From Anaerosalibacter bizertensis (GTDB taxonomy: Bacteria; Bacillota; Clostridia; Tissierellales; Sporanaerobacteraceae): a stretch of 64,000 nt of DNA. Numbering within the stretch: position 1 is the first letter of the stretch; every line of letters starts with the position of its first letter. Shown piece by piece: positions 49,667 to 57,505 of this stretch. Where the stretch lies: positions 62,001-126,000 of the forward strand of contig NZ_VULR01000003.1 in the NCBI RefSeq assembly GCF_009696605.1, given 5' to 3'. The notes beneath the pieces are model-generated. The model saw only the letters and a list, made by a program, of their open reading frames with translations, ran no database searches and had not been told where the DNA came from. The position numbers and the translations under genes are program-made.

Positions 49667-51253
49667 ATGGAAAAATTGAAATTTGAACATACAGAACTAT
49701 CGAAGGAGATGAAAAAAGCTATTTCTGATATGGGATTTGAAGAGGCTTCTCCTATTCAATCTCAAGCTATACCGTATATTCTTAAGGGAAATGATATAAT
49801 AGGTCAGGCACAAACAGGTACAGGAAAAACAGCAGCTTTTGGAATACCTATATTGGAAATGTGTGAATCTAGCAGTAAAGAACTACAGGCTATTGTGCTT
49901 TGTCCTACAAGAGAACTTTCAATACAAGTAGCAGAGGAAGTAAGAAAACTAGCAAAGTACAAAAAGAATATATATGTTTTGCCAGTTTATGGTGGGCAAC
50001 CTATTGAAAGACAGATAAGGAGTTTGAAAAAAGGTGTACAAATAGTAATTGGCACGCCAGGAAGAGTCATAGATCATCTAAAAAGAGGTACTTTAAAGAC
50101 TAAAAATGTAAAAATGGTTGTATTTGATGAGGCAGATGAAATGTTTGATATGGGATTTAGAGATGATATTGAGCTTATATTAAATTATATGCCTAAAAAT
50201 AGACAGACTGTATTTTTTTCAGCAACAATGGCAAAAGAAATAATGAATTTTGCAAAGAAATATCAAAAGGACCCTGAAATAATTAAAGTTGTTCATAAAG
50301 AGCTTACAGTTCCTAAAGTGGAACAATACTATTTTGAGCTTAAAAGAAATATGAAAACAGAAATATTATGTAGACTTGTTGATATATATAATCCAAAGCT
50401 TTCCCTTGTCTTTTGTAATACAAAGAAAAAAGTTGATGAGTTAGTAATGGAATTACAAGGAAGAGGATATTTTGCCGATGGACTTCATGGAGATTTAAAA
50501 CAATCACAAAGGGATAAAGTTATGGCTTCATTTAGAAAAGGAAATATTGACATTTTAGTTGCTACAGATGTAGCAGCTAGAGGAATAGATGTAGGCAATG
50601 TAGATATAGTATTTAATTATGATATTCCTCAAGATGATGAATCTTATGTTCATAGAATAGGAAGAACAGCGAGAGCAGGAAGATCTGGTAAAGCTTTTAG
50701 CTTCGTTGTAGGTAGAGATATACACAAACTTAAAGACATTCAAAAATATACTAAAACTAAAATAATTAGACATGAACTTCCTACATTAGGTGATGTAGAA
50801 GAAAAAAGAATGGATATATTATTAGAAAAGGTAAGAAATCAATTAGATAATGAAGATCTTTCTAAATACGAAAAAATTGTGGCTATTCTTTTAGAAGAAG
50901 AGTATAATTCTTTTGATGTTGCTTCTGCTATTTTAAAACTTTATATAGATGACAATAAAAAAGACGGTTATGAAGAAATAGATACAAACAATTTAAATAA
51001 TGGTGCAGAAGCAGGAATGGTAAGGTTATTTATAAATATGGGTAAAAAACAGAAAATAAGTCCAAGACATATTATTGGAGCTATAACAAATAAAACTAGC
51101 CTTTCACGAAATGATATAGGAAAGATAGATATATATGATAAGTTTTCATTTGTAGAAGTTTCTAAAGAGAATACAAGTGAAGTTCTTGCAGGCCTTAAAA
51201 ATTATAGGATAAAAGGTAAGAAGATGAATATTGAAATAGCTAATCCTAGATAA
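49667..51253 (+). CDS. deaD: DEAD-box RNA helicase with DbpA-type RNA-binding domain
   Basis: A 528-residue helicase with the full motif set: Q motif GFEEASPIQSQAIP, motif I AQTGTGKTAAF, Ia PTRELSIQVAEE, Ib TPGRVIDHL, II VFDEADEM, III FFSATM, V ATDVAARGIDV and VI HRIGRTARAGRSG. Residues 455-525 are a DbpA/CsdA RNA-binding domain (GMVRLFINMGKKQKISPRHIIGAI). It remodels RNA in ribosome assembly or cold adaptation; DeaD/CsdA, CshA and DbpA cannot be separated by eye. ATG 49667 follows a GGAAGGAAG site. Monocistronic, with a terminator. Confidence 0.93.
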   Translation: MEKLKFEHTELSKEMKKAISDMGFEEASPIQSQAIPYILKGNDIIGQAQTGTGKTAAFGIPILEMCESSSKELQAIVLCPTRELSIQVAEEVRKLAKYKKNIYVLPVYGGQPIERQIRSLKKGVQIVIGTPGRVIDHLKRGTLKTKNVKMVVFDEADEMFDMGFRDDIELILNYMPKNRQTVFFSATMAKEIMNFAKKYQKDPEIIKVVHKELTVPKVEQYYFELKRNMKTEILCRLVDIYNPKLSLVFCNTKKKVDELVMELQGRGYFADGLHGDLKQSQRDKVMASFRKGNIDILVATDVAARGIDVGNVDIVFNYDIPQDDESYVHRIGRTARAGRSGKAFSFVVGRDIHKLKDIQKYTKTKIIRHELPTLGDVEEKRMDILLEKVRNQLDNEDLSKYEKIVAILLEEEYNSFDVASAILKLYIDDNKKDGYEEIDTNNLNNGAEAGMVRLFINMGKKQKISPRHIIGAITNKTSLSRNDIGKIDIYDKFSFVEVSKENTSEVLAGLKNYRIKGKKMNIEIANPR

Positions 51254-51259
51254 TATATT

Positions 51260-51297
51260 AAAAATTCTTTTCTAAACGTTAGAAAAGAATTTTTTTA
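51260..51297 (+). terminator. Terminator after the helicase gene
   Basis: AAAAATTCTTTTCTAA and TTAGAAAAGAATTTTT form a perfect stem with a short CG loop. Confidence 0.93.
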
Positions 51298-51360
51298 TGA
51301 GGAAAATTATTTATACTACTGATGATACAGAAGGAAGTTATAATATTAAATGAAATATGT

Positions 51361-51449
51361 TATAATATATATGTCTATAAAAAGAGTTTAAGGGAATGAG
51401 CCTAGCAAAATATAGAAGAACCTTACCTTACTAAGGTAGGGTTCTTTTG
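51361..51449 (+). other. Possible short transcript or leader ending in a hairpin
   Basis: TATAAT at 51361-51366 is a possible -10. AGAACCTTACCTTA and TAAGGTAGGGTTCT (51417-51445) form a 12-bp stem with one GU pair, followed by TTTT. It could be a small RNA or an attenuator of the regulator that starts at 51473. No matching -35 is obvious. Confidence 0.35.
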
Positions 51450-51472
51450 GTAATAGATATGGAGGTGTAAAG

Positions 51473-52462
51473 TTGGGAGAAAAAACTAAACTTAAGCTTT
51501 TACATATTCTTAATATATTGAAAGAAGATTCTGATGAAGAAACAATTTTAACGACTAGTGATATAATAGATAAATTACAAGATAAAGGGATAATAGCAGA
51601 AAGGCGTTCAGTAATAAGGGATATAAAAACTTTAGAAGCTTTTGGATATGATATAAGCCTTTATGAGGAAAATAAACAGGGATATTATTTAAGAAGTAGA
51701 GAATTTGAGGAAGAAGAATTGAGAATACTTATAGATACAGTATCTGCTTCCAAATCTATAACTACAAAGAAATCTAAGGAACTTATTGATAAGTTAAAGA
51801 AACTTACTAGTAAAAATTTAGGTAAAAAGATTGTAGGACAAGTTTATGTAGATGAAAAAATAAAAAGTAAAAATGAAAGAATTTACTATAATGTAAATGC
51901 ATTAAGCTCTGCTATTGAAGAAAATAAAAAGGTAAATTTCAAATACACAACTTATAATATAAATAAACAGTTAGAGTATAGGAAGAAAGGAAAAACTTAC
52001 AAAGTAAGTCCTTATGGCTTAGGTTGGCATGAAGATAATTATTATTTAATAGGGATCCATGAAAAGTATGATAATATTTCACACTATAGAGTAGATAGAA
52101 TAAAAGATGTAGAAATATTAGATGAAAGAAGGAAGATACTTAAAGAGTATGAAAATGGAAAAGAGTTTAATGTAGCAGATTATATAAATAAAACTTTTAA
52201 TATGTTTACTGGAGAAAAGAAAATAGTAAAGATTCGATTTGAAAATCATCTTATTAATCCAGTTATAGACAAATTTGGAACAGATGTATTTTTAAGAAAA
52301 GATGGAGATGAAAATTTTTTAGTATGTGCAGAAATACTTATTAGTAAAGGTTTTATTTCTTGGCTGTTACAATTTGGTTCCTCCGCAGAACTTATAGAGC
52401 CGGTGGAAGTAAGGGACATGATAAAAGAGAAAGTTAAAGAATTGAAAAATATATATAAGTAA
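51473..52462 (+). CDS. WYL-domain transcriptional regulator
   Basis: A 329-residue YafY-type regulator. The N-terminal 75 residues are a DeoR-like winged helix (KLKLLHILNILKEDSDEETILTTSDI, then ERRSVIRDIKTLEAFGYDI). The WYL domain follows at about 140-225 (AIEENKKVNFKYTTYN, VSPYGLGWHEDNYYLIG, HYRVDRIKDVEIL), and a WCX-type C-terminal extension ends the protein. WYL domains bind ligands, in some cases nucleic acids. The UUG start at 51473 follows GGAGGTGT. An M42 peptidase gene follows after 20 bp, so the two may be cotranscribed. Confidence 0.92.
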   Translation: MGEKTKLKLLHILNILKEDSDEETILTTSDIIDKLQDKGIIAERRSVIRDIKTLEAFGYDISLYEENKQGYYLRSREFEEEELRILIDTVSASKSITTKKSKELIDKLKKLTSKNLGKKIVGQVYVDEKIKSKNERIYYNVNALSSAIEENKKVNFKYTTYNINKQLEYRKKGKTYKVSPYGLGWHEDNYYLIGIHEKYDNISHYRVDRIKDVEILDERRKILKEYENGKEFNVADYINKTFNMFTGEKKIVKIRFENHLINPVIDKFGTDVFLRKDGDENFLVCAEILISKGFISWLLQFGSSAELIEPVEVRDMIKEKVKELKNIYK

Positions 52463-52482
52463 ATTTTAAGGGAGGACATATC

Positions 52483-53520
52483 ATGGAAACTGACATAGAA
52501 TTTATATTAGACAATATGAAAAAGTATCTTTCAATACCAAGTCCAGGAGGTTATACTAAAGAAGCTATATTAAAAGTAAAAAAAGATTTTGAAAAATTTG
52601 GCCTTTCAACAAAAATAACTAATAAGGGAGCTTTGATAGGCACGTTAGAAGGAGAAAATGACCATAGACATGTTATGATAACTGCTCATATAGATACATT
52701 AGGAGCTATGGTTAAGGAAATTAAGGATAATGGAAGAATTAGGTACCATAGAGTAGGTGGAAGCAGTTGGGGATCAATAGAAGGAGAAAATTGTTATATT
52801 ATAACTAGGAAAGGTAAGAAAATACGGGGATCTATTATTCCTAAAATAGCTTCTACTCATACTTATGGTGCTGAAAAAGGAAATGAAGCTAGAAATGAAG
52901 ATAATATGTTTGTAAGAATAGATGAAATAGTTGAGAATAAAGATGATGTGCTTAAATTAGGGATAAATGTAGGCGATTTTATATGTATGGAGACAAGAAC
53001 AGAAATAACTGATAGTGGATTTGTAAAGTCAAGGTATTTAGATAATAAATTAGCTGTAGCTATAGTCATGGAAATTATTCGTTATTTTAAAGAAAATAAT
53101 TTAAAACCAAAATATACAACCCATTTTTACATAAGCAATTATGAAGAAATAGGACATGGTATATCAGTTATACCAGAAAGAACAGAAGAAATAATAGCTA
53201 TAGACGTAGGAATTGTAGGAGAAGGACAACAGTCTAATGAATTTAGTGTAAGTATTGTAGCAAAAGATAGAAGGAGTCCTTATGATTTTGAATTTAGGAA
53301 TAAATTAGTAGAAATAGCAGAGAAAAATAATATTAGATATGAAGTAGATGTATATAATTTCTATAGCTCCGATGCCACTCATTGTGTAGCTCAAGGAAGG
53401 GATATAAACTTTGCTTGTTTAGGACCAGGAGTAGATGCATCCCATCATTACGAAAGAACTCATATCTTATCTATAGAAAATACGACAAATCTTTTGAAAA
53501 GCTATATGTTAAGTGATTAA
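52483..53520 (+). CDS. M42-family metallopeptidase (FrvX-like)
   Basis: A 345-residue M42/M18-clan metalloaminopeptidase. Metal-binding blocks are seen in order: HVMITAHIDTLGAMVKEI near 62, SRYLDNKLAVAIVMEII (bridging Asp) near 188, FYISNYEEIGHG (catalytic Glu pair) near 212, IAIDVG near 240 and YERTHILSIENTT (last His) at the end. Such enzymes trim small peptides in the cytoplasm, often as a dodecamer. SD GGGAGG before ATG 52483. Normal length. Confidence 0.92.
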   Translation: METDIEFILDNMKKYLSIPSPGGYTKEAILKVKKDFEKFGLSTKITNKGALIGTLEGENDHRHVMITAHIDTLGAMVKEIKDNGRIRYHRVGGSSWGSIEGENCYIITRKGKKIRGSIIPKIASTHTYGAEKGNEARNEDNMFVRIDEIVENKDDVLKLGINVGDFICMETRTEITDSGFVKSRYLDNKLAVAIVMEIIRYFKENNLKPKYTTHFYISNYEEIGHGISVIPERTEEIIAIDVGIVGEGQQSNEFSVSIVAKDRRSPYDFEFRNKLVEIAEKNNIRYEVDVYNFYSSDATHCVAQGRDINFACLGPGVDASHHYERTHILSIENTTNLLKSYMLSD

Positions 53521-53532
53521 TAAATGATTCTA

Positions 53533-53575
53533 AGCCTGATAAGGTTCTTCTTAAATCAAAACTTTATCAGGTTTT
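53533..53575 (+). terminator. Terminator after the M42 peptidase
   Basis: CCTGATAAGGTT pairs with AAACTTTATCAGG allowing one mismatch, followed by TTTTTTAT. Confidence 0.8.
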
Positions 53576-53615
53576 TTATATTAATTATAAATAATAAATA
53601 AAGGTGTGAAGATTT

Positions 53616-54533
53616 ATGATGTGGGGAGACAAGAGATATCTTTCATTAAATTATGAACTTAGGAAGACATTTGGAACAAAGGTGATAAAACTTTCATTAG
53701 ATGGGGGATTTACCTGTCCTAATAGGGATGGAACTATTGGAAATAGGGGTTGTATATTTTGTGGAGAAGAAGGTTCTGGTGAATTTACTTCATCTAGGAA
53801 ACTTTCTATAAAAGACCAAATAGAAAGTCAGAAGAGATTTCTATCTAAAAAATGGCCGGAAGGAAAGTATATTTCTTTTTTTCAAAACTTTACAAATACC
53901 TATTCAACGGTGAAAGATTTAAATAAGAAATACTCAGAGGCTATTTCCCAAAATGGAGTAGTAGGTTTAGCAATAGCTACAAGGCCAGATTGCTTATCGG
54001 AAGAAGTGCTAAAATTACTTGAAGAATTCAACAAAAAGACTTTTTTATGGGTGGAATTAGGACTTCAAACTATACATGGCGAAACTGCTAAGTTTATAAG
54101 GAGAGGTTATGAACTAGATTGTTATGAAAAAGCAATAATAGAGCTAAATAAAAGAAATATAAAAGTGGTAACTCATCTTATATTTGGACTTCCCAATGAA
54201 ACAAATAAAGATATGTTGGATTCAGTTAAATACATCTCAAGTACCAATACCTGGGGTATTAAGTTTCACAATTTATATATACAGGAAGGAACAGATCTAT
54301 ATAATTATTATATAAAAAATCCGTTTCACATACTATCTATAGATGAGTATATATCACTAGTAGTAGATAGTATAGAGTTATTACCACAAAATATGGTTGT
54401 TCATAGACTTACAGGGGATGGAAAAAAAGAGTTATTAGTAGAGCCTAGATGGACACTTAATAAATTAAAAGTGCTTTCAAGTATAGATAAAGAACTTAAA
54501 CAAAGAAACACATATCAAGGGATATACTATTAA
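53616..54533 (+). CDS. Radical SAM protein, TIGR01212 family
   Basis: A 305-residue protein of the TIGR01212/YtqA family, related to the Elp3 radical SAM core. The cluster-binding region is DGGFTCPNRDGTIGNRGCIFCG, in the unusual C-x11-C-x2-C spacing of this group. FQNFTNTYSTV, GLAIATRPDCLSEEVL, WVELGLQTIHGETAKFI and THLIFGLPNET follow. The reaction is not established; a tRNA or other modification is suspected for relatives. SD AGGTGTG lies before ATG 53616 (or 53619). Monocistronic. Confidence 0.93.
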   Translation: MMWGDKRYLSLNYELRKTFGTKVIKLSLDGGFTCPNRDGTIGNRGCIFCGEEGSGEFTSSRKLSIKDQIESQKRFLSKKWPEGKYISFFQNFTNTYSTVKDLNKKYSEAISQNGVVGLAIATRPDCLSEEVLKLLEEFNKKTFLWVELGLQTIHGETAKFIRRGYELDCYEKAIIELNKRNIKVVTHLIFGLPNETNKDMLDSVKYISSTNTWGIKFHNLYIQEGTDLYNYYIKNPFHILSIDEYISLVVDSIELLPQNMVVHRLTGDGKKELLVEPRWTLNKLKVLSSIDKELKQRNTYQGIYY

Positions 54534-54552
54534 TTAAAACAATGTTTTTTTA

Positions 54553-54579
54553 ACACTTAACCTTTTTTTACATAATATA
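54553..54579 (+). promoter_or_regulatory. Sigma-K-like promoter of the first LysM gene
   Basis: AC at 54553-54554, 16 bp, then CATA-ATA-TA at 54571-54579 fits the mother-cell sigma-K pattern (AC; CATAnnnTA). The same arrangement recurs before the second LysM gene. Confidence 0.55.
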
Positions 54580-54615
54580 TATTGAAGAAAATTATAGTAA
54601 AGAAAGGTGGTTAAA

Positions 54616-55164
54616 ATGAATAATTCTATTGATATGCAACAAAGATGTCCAGCAGGAAGTTTTCCTTATACAATAAGGTCAGGAGATACTCTTTACGAAC
54701 TAGCTAGGAGAAATGGTACTACTGTTCAAGCAATAATGGCTATAAATCCAGGAATAAATCCAAATAATTTAAGAGTGGGTCAGATAATATGTATTCCAGG
54801 GGCAGTACCACCACAACCAGTACCATGTCCAAATGGATTTTATTATACAATAAGATCAGGAGATACTCTTTATAGTATAGGTCAGAGATATGGTGTATCT
54901 GTACAAGAATTAATGGCAGCAAACCCAGGAATAAATCCAAATAATTTAAGAATAGGTCAAACAATATGTATTCCAAGAGCTGTATCACCACAACCAGTAC
55001 CATGTCCAAATGGATTTTATTATACAATAAGACAGGGAGATACTCTTTATAGTATAGGTCAGAGATATGGTGTATCTGTACAAAGCTTATTAGCAGCAAA
55101 TCCAGGAATAGATCCAAATAATTTAAGAATAGGTCAATTGATATGTGTTCCAAGAATAATGTAA
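54616..55164 (+). CDS. Three-LysM protein, probable spore-coat protein
   Basis: About 182 residues consisting of a short N-terminus (NNSIDMQQRCPAGSF) and three LysM domains, each starting YTIRSGDTLY or YTIRQGDTLY and ending in GQxICxP. Linkers are Pro/Cys-rich (PQPVPCPNGFYY). No signal peptide or membrane helix, so it is not exported in the normal way. LysM proteins without signal peptides act in spore coat or cortex assembly (compare SafA), binding peptidoglycan. ATG 54616 follows AAAGGTGG. A sigma-K-like promoter lies upstream. A longer paralogue follows directly. Confidence 0.88.
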   Translation: MNNSIDMQQRCPAGSFPYTIRSGDTLYELARRNGTTVQAIMAINPGINPNNLRVGQIICIPGAVPPQPVPCPNGFYYTIRSGDTLYSIGQRYGVSVQELMAANPGINPNNLRIGQTICIPRAVSPQPVPCPNGFYYTIRQGDTLYSIGQRYGVSVQSLLAANPGIDPNNLRIGQLICVPRIM

Positions 55165-55186
55165 GATTATAAGTATGAAAACTTTA

Positions 55187-55214
55187 ACACTTAGCCCTTT
55201 CTTTGCATAATATA
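55187..55214 (+). promoter_or_regulatory. Sigma-K-like promoter of the second LysM gene
   Basis: AC at 55187-55188, 17 bp, then CATA-ATA-TA at 55206-55214. The whole upstream region down to GGTGGTTAA is a visible copy of that before the first LysM gene. Confidence 0.55.
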
Positions 55215-55251
55215 ATATTGAATAAAATTATAGCAAAGAAAGGTGGTTAAG

Positions 55252-56178
55252 ATGTACGATTCTGTTGAAGGTAAAAAAACATGTCCTATGGGAAGTTTTC
55301 CCTATACAATAAGATCAGGAGATACCCTATATAAGTTAGCTAAAACGTACAATACTACAGTTGAAGCAATAATGGCTATAAACCCAGGAATAGATCCAAA
55401 TAATCTACAAATAGGCCAGGTAATATGTATTCCGAGGGCAATGCCGCCAGGACCTCCCCCATGTCCAAATGGATTTTACTATACAATAAGATCAGGAGAT
55501 ACTCTTTATAATATAGGCCAAAGATATAATGTATCAGTAGAAGCATTGTTGAGAGCAAATCCAGGAATAGATCCAAATAATCTACAAATAGGTCAAGTAA
55601 TATGTATTCCAATGGCAATGCCACCAGTACCTCCTCCATGTCCAAATGGATTTTACTATACAATAAGATCAGGAGATACTCTTTATAATATAGGCCAAAG
55701 ATATAATGTATCAGTAGAAGCATTGTTGAGAGCAAATCCAGGAATAGATCCAAATAATCTACAAATAGGTCAAGTAATATGTATTCCAATGGCAATGCCA
55801 CCAGTACCTCCTCCATGTCCAAATGGATTTTACTACACAATAAGATCAGGAGACACTCTTTACAATATAGGCCAAAGATATAACGTATCAGTAGAAGCAT
55901 TGTTGAGAGCAAATCCAGGAATAGATCCAAATAATCTACAAATAGGTCAAATAATATGTATTCCAAGGCAAATGCCTCCAGGACCTCCCCCATGTAGAAA
56001 TGGATTCTATTATGTTGTAAGACGAGGAGATACTTTTTATAGCATAGGCAGAAAGTATAATGTATCAGTGGAAGCGTTGATGAAAGCAAATCCAGGGGTA
56101 GATCCAAATAATCTACAAATAGGTCAAATAATATGTGTTCCAATAGCTAAGCCATTAAGTGAAGAGGAAGATAAATAA
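55252..56178 (+). CDS. Five-LysM protein, probable spore-coat protein
   Basis: About 308 residues: a short leader (YDSVEGKKTCPMGSF) and five LysM domains, four of which lie on a 177-bp (59-residue) repeat from 55459. Repeats two to four are nearly identical in DNA, differing by a few silent bases, and the last has diverged (VVRRGDTFYSIGRKYN). Each unit has a PCPNGFYY or related linker with Cys. No signal peptide. It is the tandem paralogue of the preceding gene with the same promoter type. ATG 55252 follows AAAGGTGG. The C-terminus is acidic (SEEEDK). Confidence 0.9.
   Translation: MYDSVEGKKTCPMGSFPYTIRSGDTLYKLAKTYNTTVEAIMAINPGIDPNNLQIGQVICIPRAMPPGPPPCPNGFYYTIRSGDTLYNIGQRYNVSVEALLRANPGIDPNNLQIGQVICIPMAMPPVPPPCPNGFYYTIRSGDTLYNIGQRYNVSVEALLRANPGIDPNNLQIGQVICIPMAMPPVPPPCPNGFYYTIRSGDTLYNIGQRYNVSVEALLRANPGIDPNNLQIGQIICIPRQMPPGPPPCRNGFYYVVRRGDTFYSIGRKYNVSVEALMKANPGVDPNNLQIGQIICVPIAKPLSEEEDK
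55459..56142 (+). repeat. Four tandem 177-bp LysM-coding repeats
   Basis: CCATGTCCAAATGGATTTT or a close variant begins at 55459, 55636, 55813 and 55990, an exact 177-bp period. The first three copies are almost identical, a sign of recent amplification or gene conversion. Confidence 0.95.
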
Positions 56179-56191
56179 ATATTTTTACCAT

Positions 56192-56219
56192 AAAAAGCCT
56201 AGATTATCTAGGCTTTTTA
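56192..56219. terminator. Bidirectional terminator
   Basis: AAAAAGCCTAGAT pairs with ATCTAGGCTTTTT between the LysM gene and the convergent CPBP gene. Confidence 0.92.
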
Positions 56220-57086
56220 TGTTTGTTTTATCATAAAAGACAATATAAGGCTGAAACATATGAATATTAATATACTTATTTTCAAAGGTTTGTTAAATAT
56301 TTTTTCCTTTGAAAATCTCTTTTTATTTTTTAGTTTTATATTATTTATACTTGCTAATTTATATATTAAAGAACATACGACTATTAAAGATAGTATAACT
56401 ATTGTTCCAAAAAATAATAAATTTAACTCCTCTTTAGTGTCAGGTGCTGTGCTTTGAATTGGAATTATTAGATCCATAAGTATTGGAAAGCTGTTATTTA
56501 TAAGATGTATTAGCATAGAAGAATATATGGAATTGGTACTATATACTAAAAAAGAAGCAACAATTCCAGCAACGAATGTATGGGAGAATTGGAAAGTATT
56601 TAAATGTAACATACCAAACATTAATCCATTTATTATAGAAGCAGTAAATATATTTTTATATCTATATCCATCTAATATGATTCCTCTCATAAAGACTTCT
56701 TCAATAATTGCCGGAGTAAAAGCTGTAAAGATAAAGGTAGAAATGAGATTATTAGTAGTTTCTTCAAAGATTATATTTGCAAGAGCATCCCCAAAAAGAT
56801 AATTATATACTGTTATTATAAACAATGAAAGTGGAAGCATGAAAATCCATATGATAGGTATAAGTAATAAGCTTTGCTTATTTAATGGATTAAGTTTTAA
56901 AATTCTTTTTATATCTTTTTTATTTAAAATAAGATATATAGATACTGGAATTAATAAAGCTACATATTGATATAATTTATCATCAATAGGTAAGAATTGA
57001 GTAATTATTGCCCAAATAAGCGTAATTAAATAAAACAAATTAACTTTATATATGGACCTATTTTTTAAGGTTACTTTGTTTTCCAT
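56217..57086 (-). CDS. CPBP-family intramembrane metalloprotease
   Basis: A 289-residue membrane protein with about eight helices. The CPBP/Abi motifs are present: FTPAIIEEVFMRGIILDGYRYK (EExxxR-type motif 1, here EEVFMRG), NGLMFGMLHLNTFQFSHTFVAG (motif 2 with His) and LIHLINNSFPILM (motif 3). These enzymes are relatives of the CAAX protease Rce1; bacterial members often act in immunity to or processing of peptides. No bacteriocin genes are nearby. GGAGT precedes ATG 57086. Its 3' end overlaps the bidirectional terminator. Confidence 0.9.
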   Translation of the reverse strand: MENKVTLKNRSIYKVNLFYLITLIWAIITQFLPIDDKLYQYVALLIPVSIYLILNKKDIKRILKLNPLNKQSLLLIPIIWIFMLPLSLFIITVYNYLFGDALANIIFEETTNNLISTFIFTAFTPAIIEEVFMRGIILDGYRYKNIFTASIINGLMFGMLHLNTFQFSHTFVAGIVASFLVYSTNSIYSSMLIHLINNSFPILMDLIIPIQSTAPDTKEELNLLFFGTIVILSLIVVCSLIYKLASINNIKLKNKKRFSKEKIFNKPLKISILIFICFSLILSFMIKQT

Positions 57087-57354
57087 GTTTTACTCCTTTC
57101 AAATATATATTAGTAAATTATATCATAGTTATGACTTATGTAATAATGGTTCCTTAAATTCAATTATATAAAATTGAAGATATTATATCATCAGTCTTAG
57201 AAAGTTTTCGAAGATTTGTGGCATATATAATAAAATCAATGAGGATAGTATTGTTTAAAGTGCATATTAAAGGGATTGGATTCATATAGATGAGTATGAT
57301 TTGAAAAAACTTATATTTTTCGTTATTTAAGCTATTTAACAGGGATTACTTTAT

Positions 57355-57383
57355 TTGTTTATTGTAGAAAGTTGTGCTAGAAT
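57355..57383 (+). promoter_or_regulatory. Putative promoter of the activase/dehydratase gene
   Basis: TTGTTT (57355-57360), 17 bp, TAGAAT (57378-57383). The stretch 57087-57354 upstream holds nothing else that I can identify. Confidence 0.5.
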
Positions 57384-57416
57384 GTATATAAAGTTAAAGA
57401 AAATTGAGTAATGAGT

Positions 57417-57505
57417 ATTGGTATTTGGCGGGAGTCATTTTACCAATTTTTTTGTATAAAGAAATATAAAGGGGGTAAATAGCCTGCTAAGGCTGTGTAT
57501 CTATG
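57417..57505 (+). promoter_or_regulatory. Structured leader: attenuator-like hairpin and start-site hairpin
   Basis: ATTGGTA (57417-57423) pairs with TACCAAT (57441-57447), followed by a T-run: a terminator-like hairpin between the promoter and the gene. Downstream, GGGGG at 57471-57475 is 27 nt from the ATG at 57503, too far for normal use. AGCCT-GCTA-AGGCT (57481-57494) forms a hairpin between them and buries the nearer AAGG. Both hairpins could control expression. Confidence 0.5.

Noticed and set aside
55459-56142. CRISPR-like tandem repeats
   Set aside because: The repeat unit is 177 bp, in frame and codes for LysM domains; there are no short repeats separated by unique spacers.
55376-56143. 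Long minus-strand open frame (255 codons) across the LysM gene
   Set aside because: It is a shadow of the repetitive plus-strand gene; its leucine/tyrosine-rich translation merely repeats with the 177-bp unit and has no ribosome binding site. The same holds for 54740-55153.
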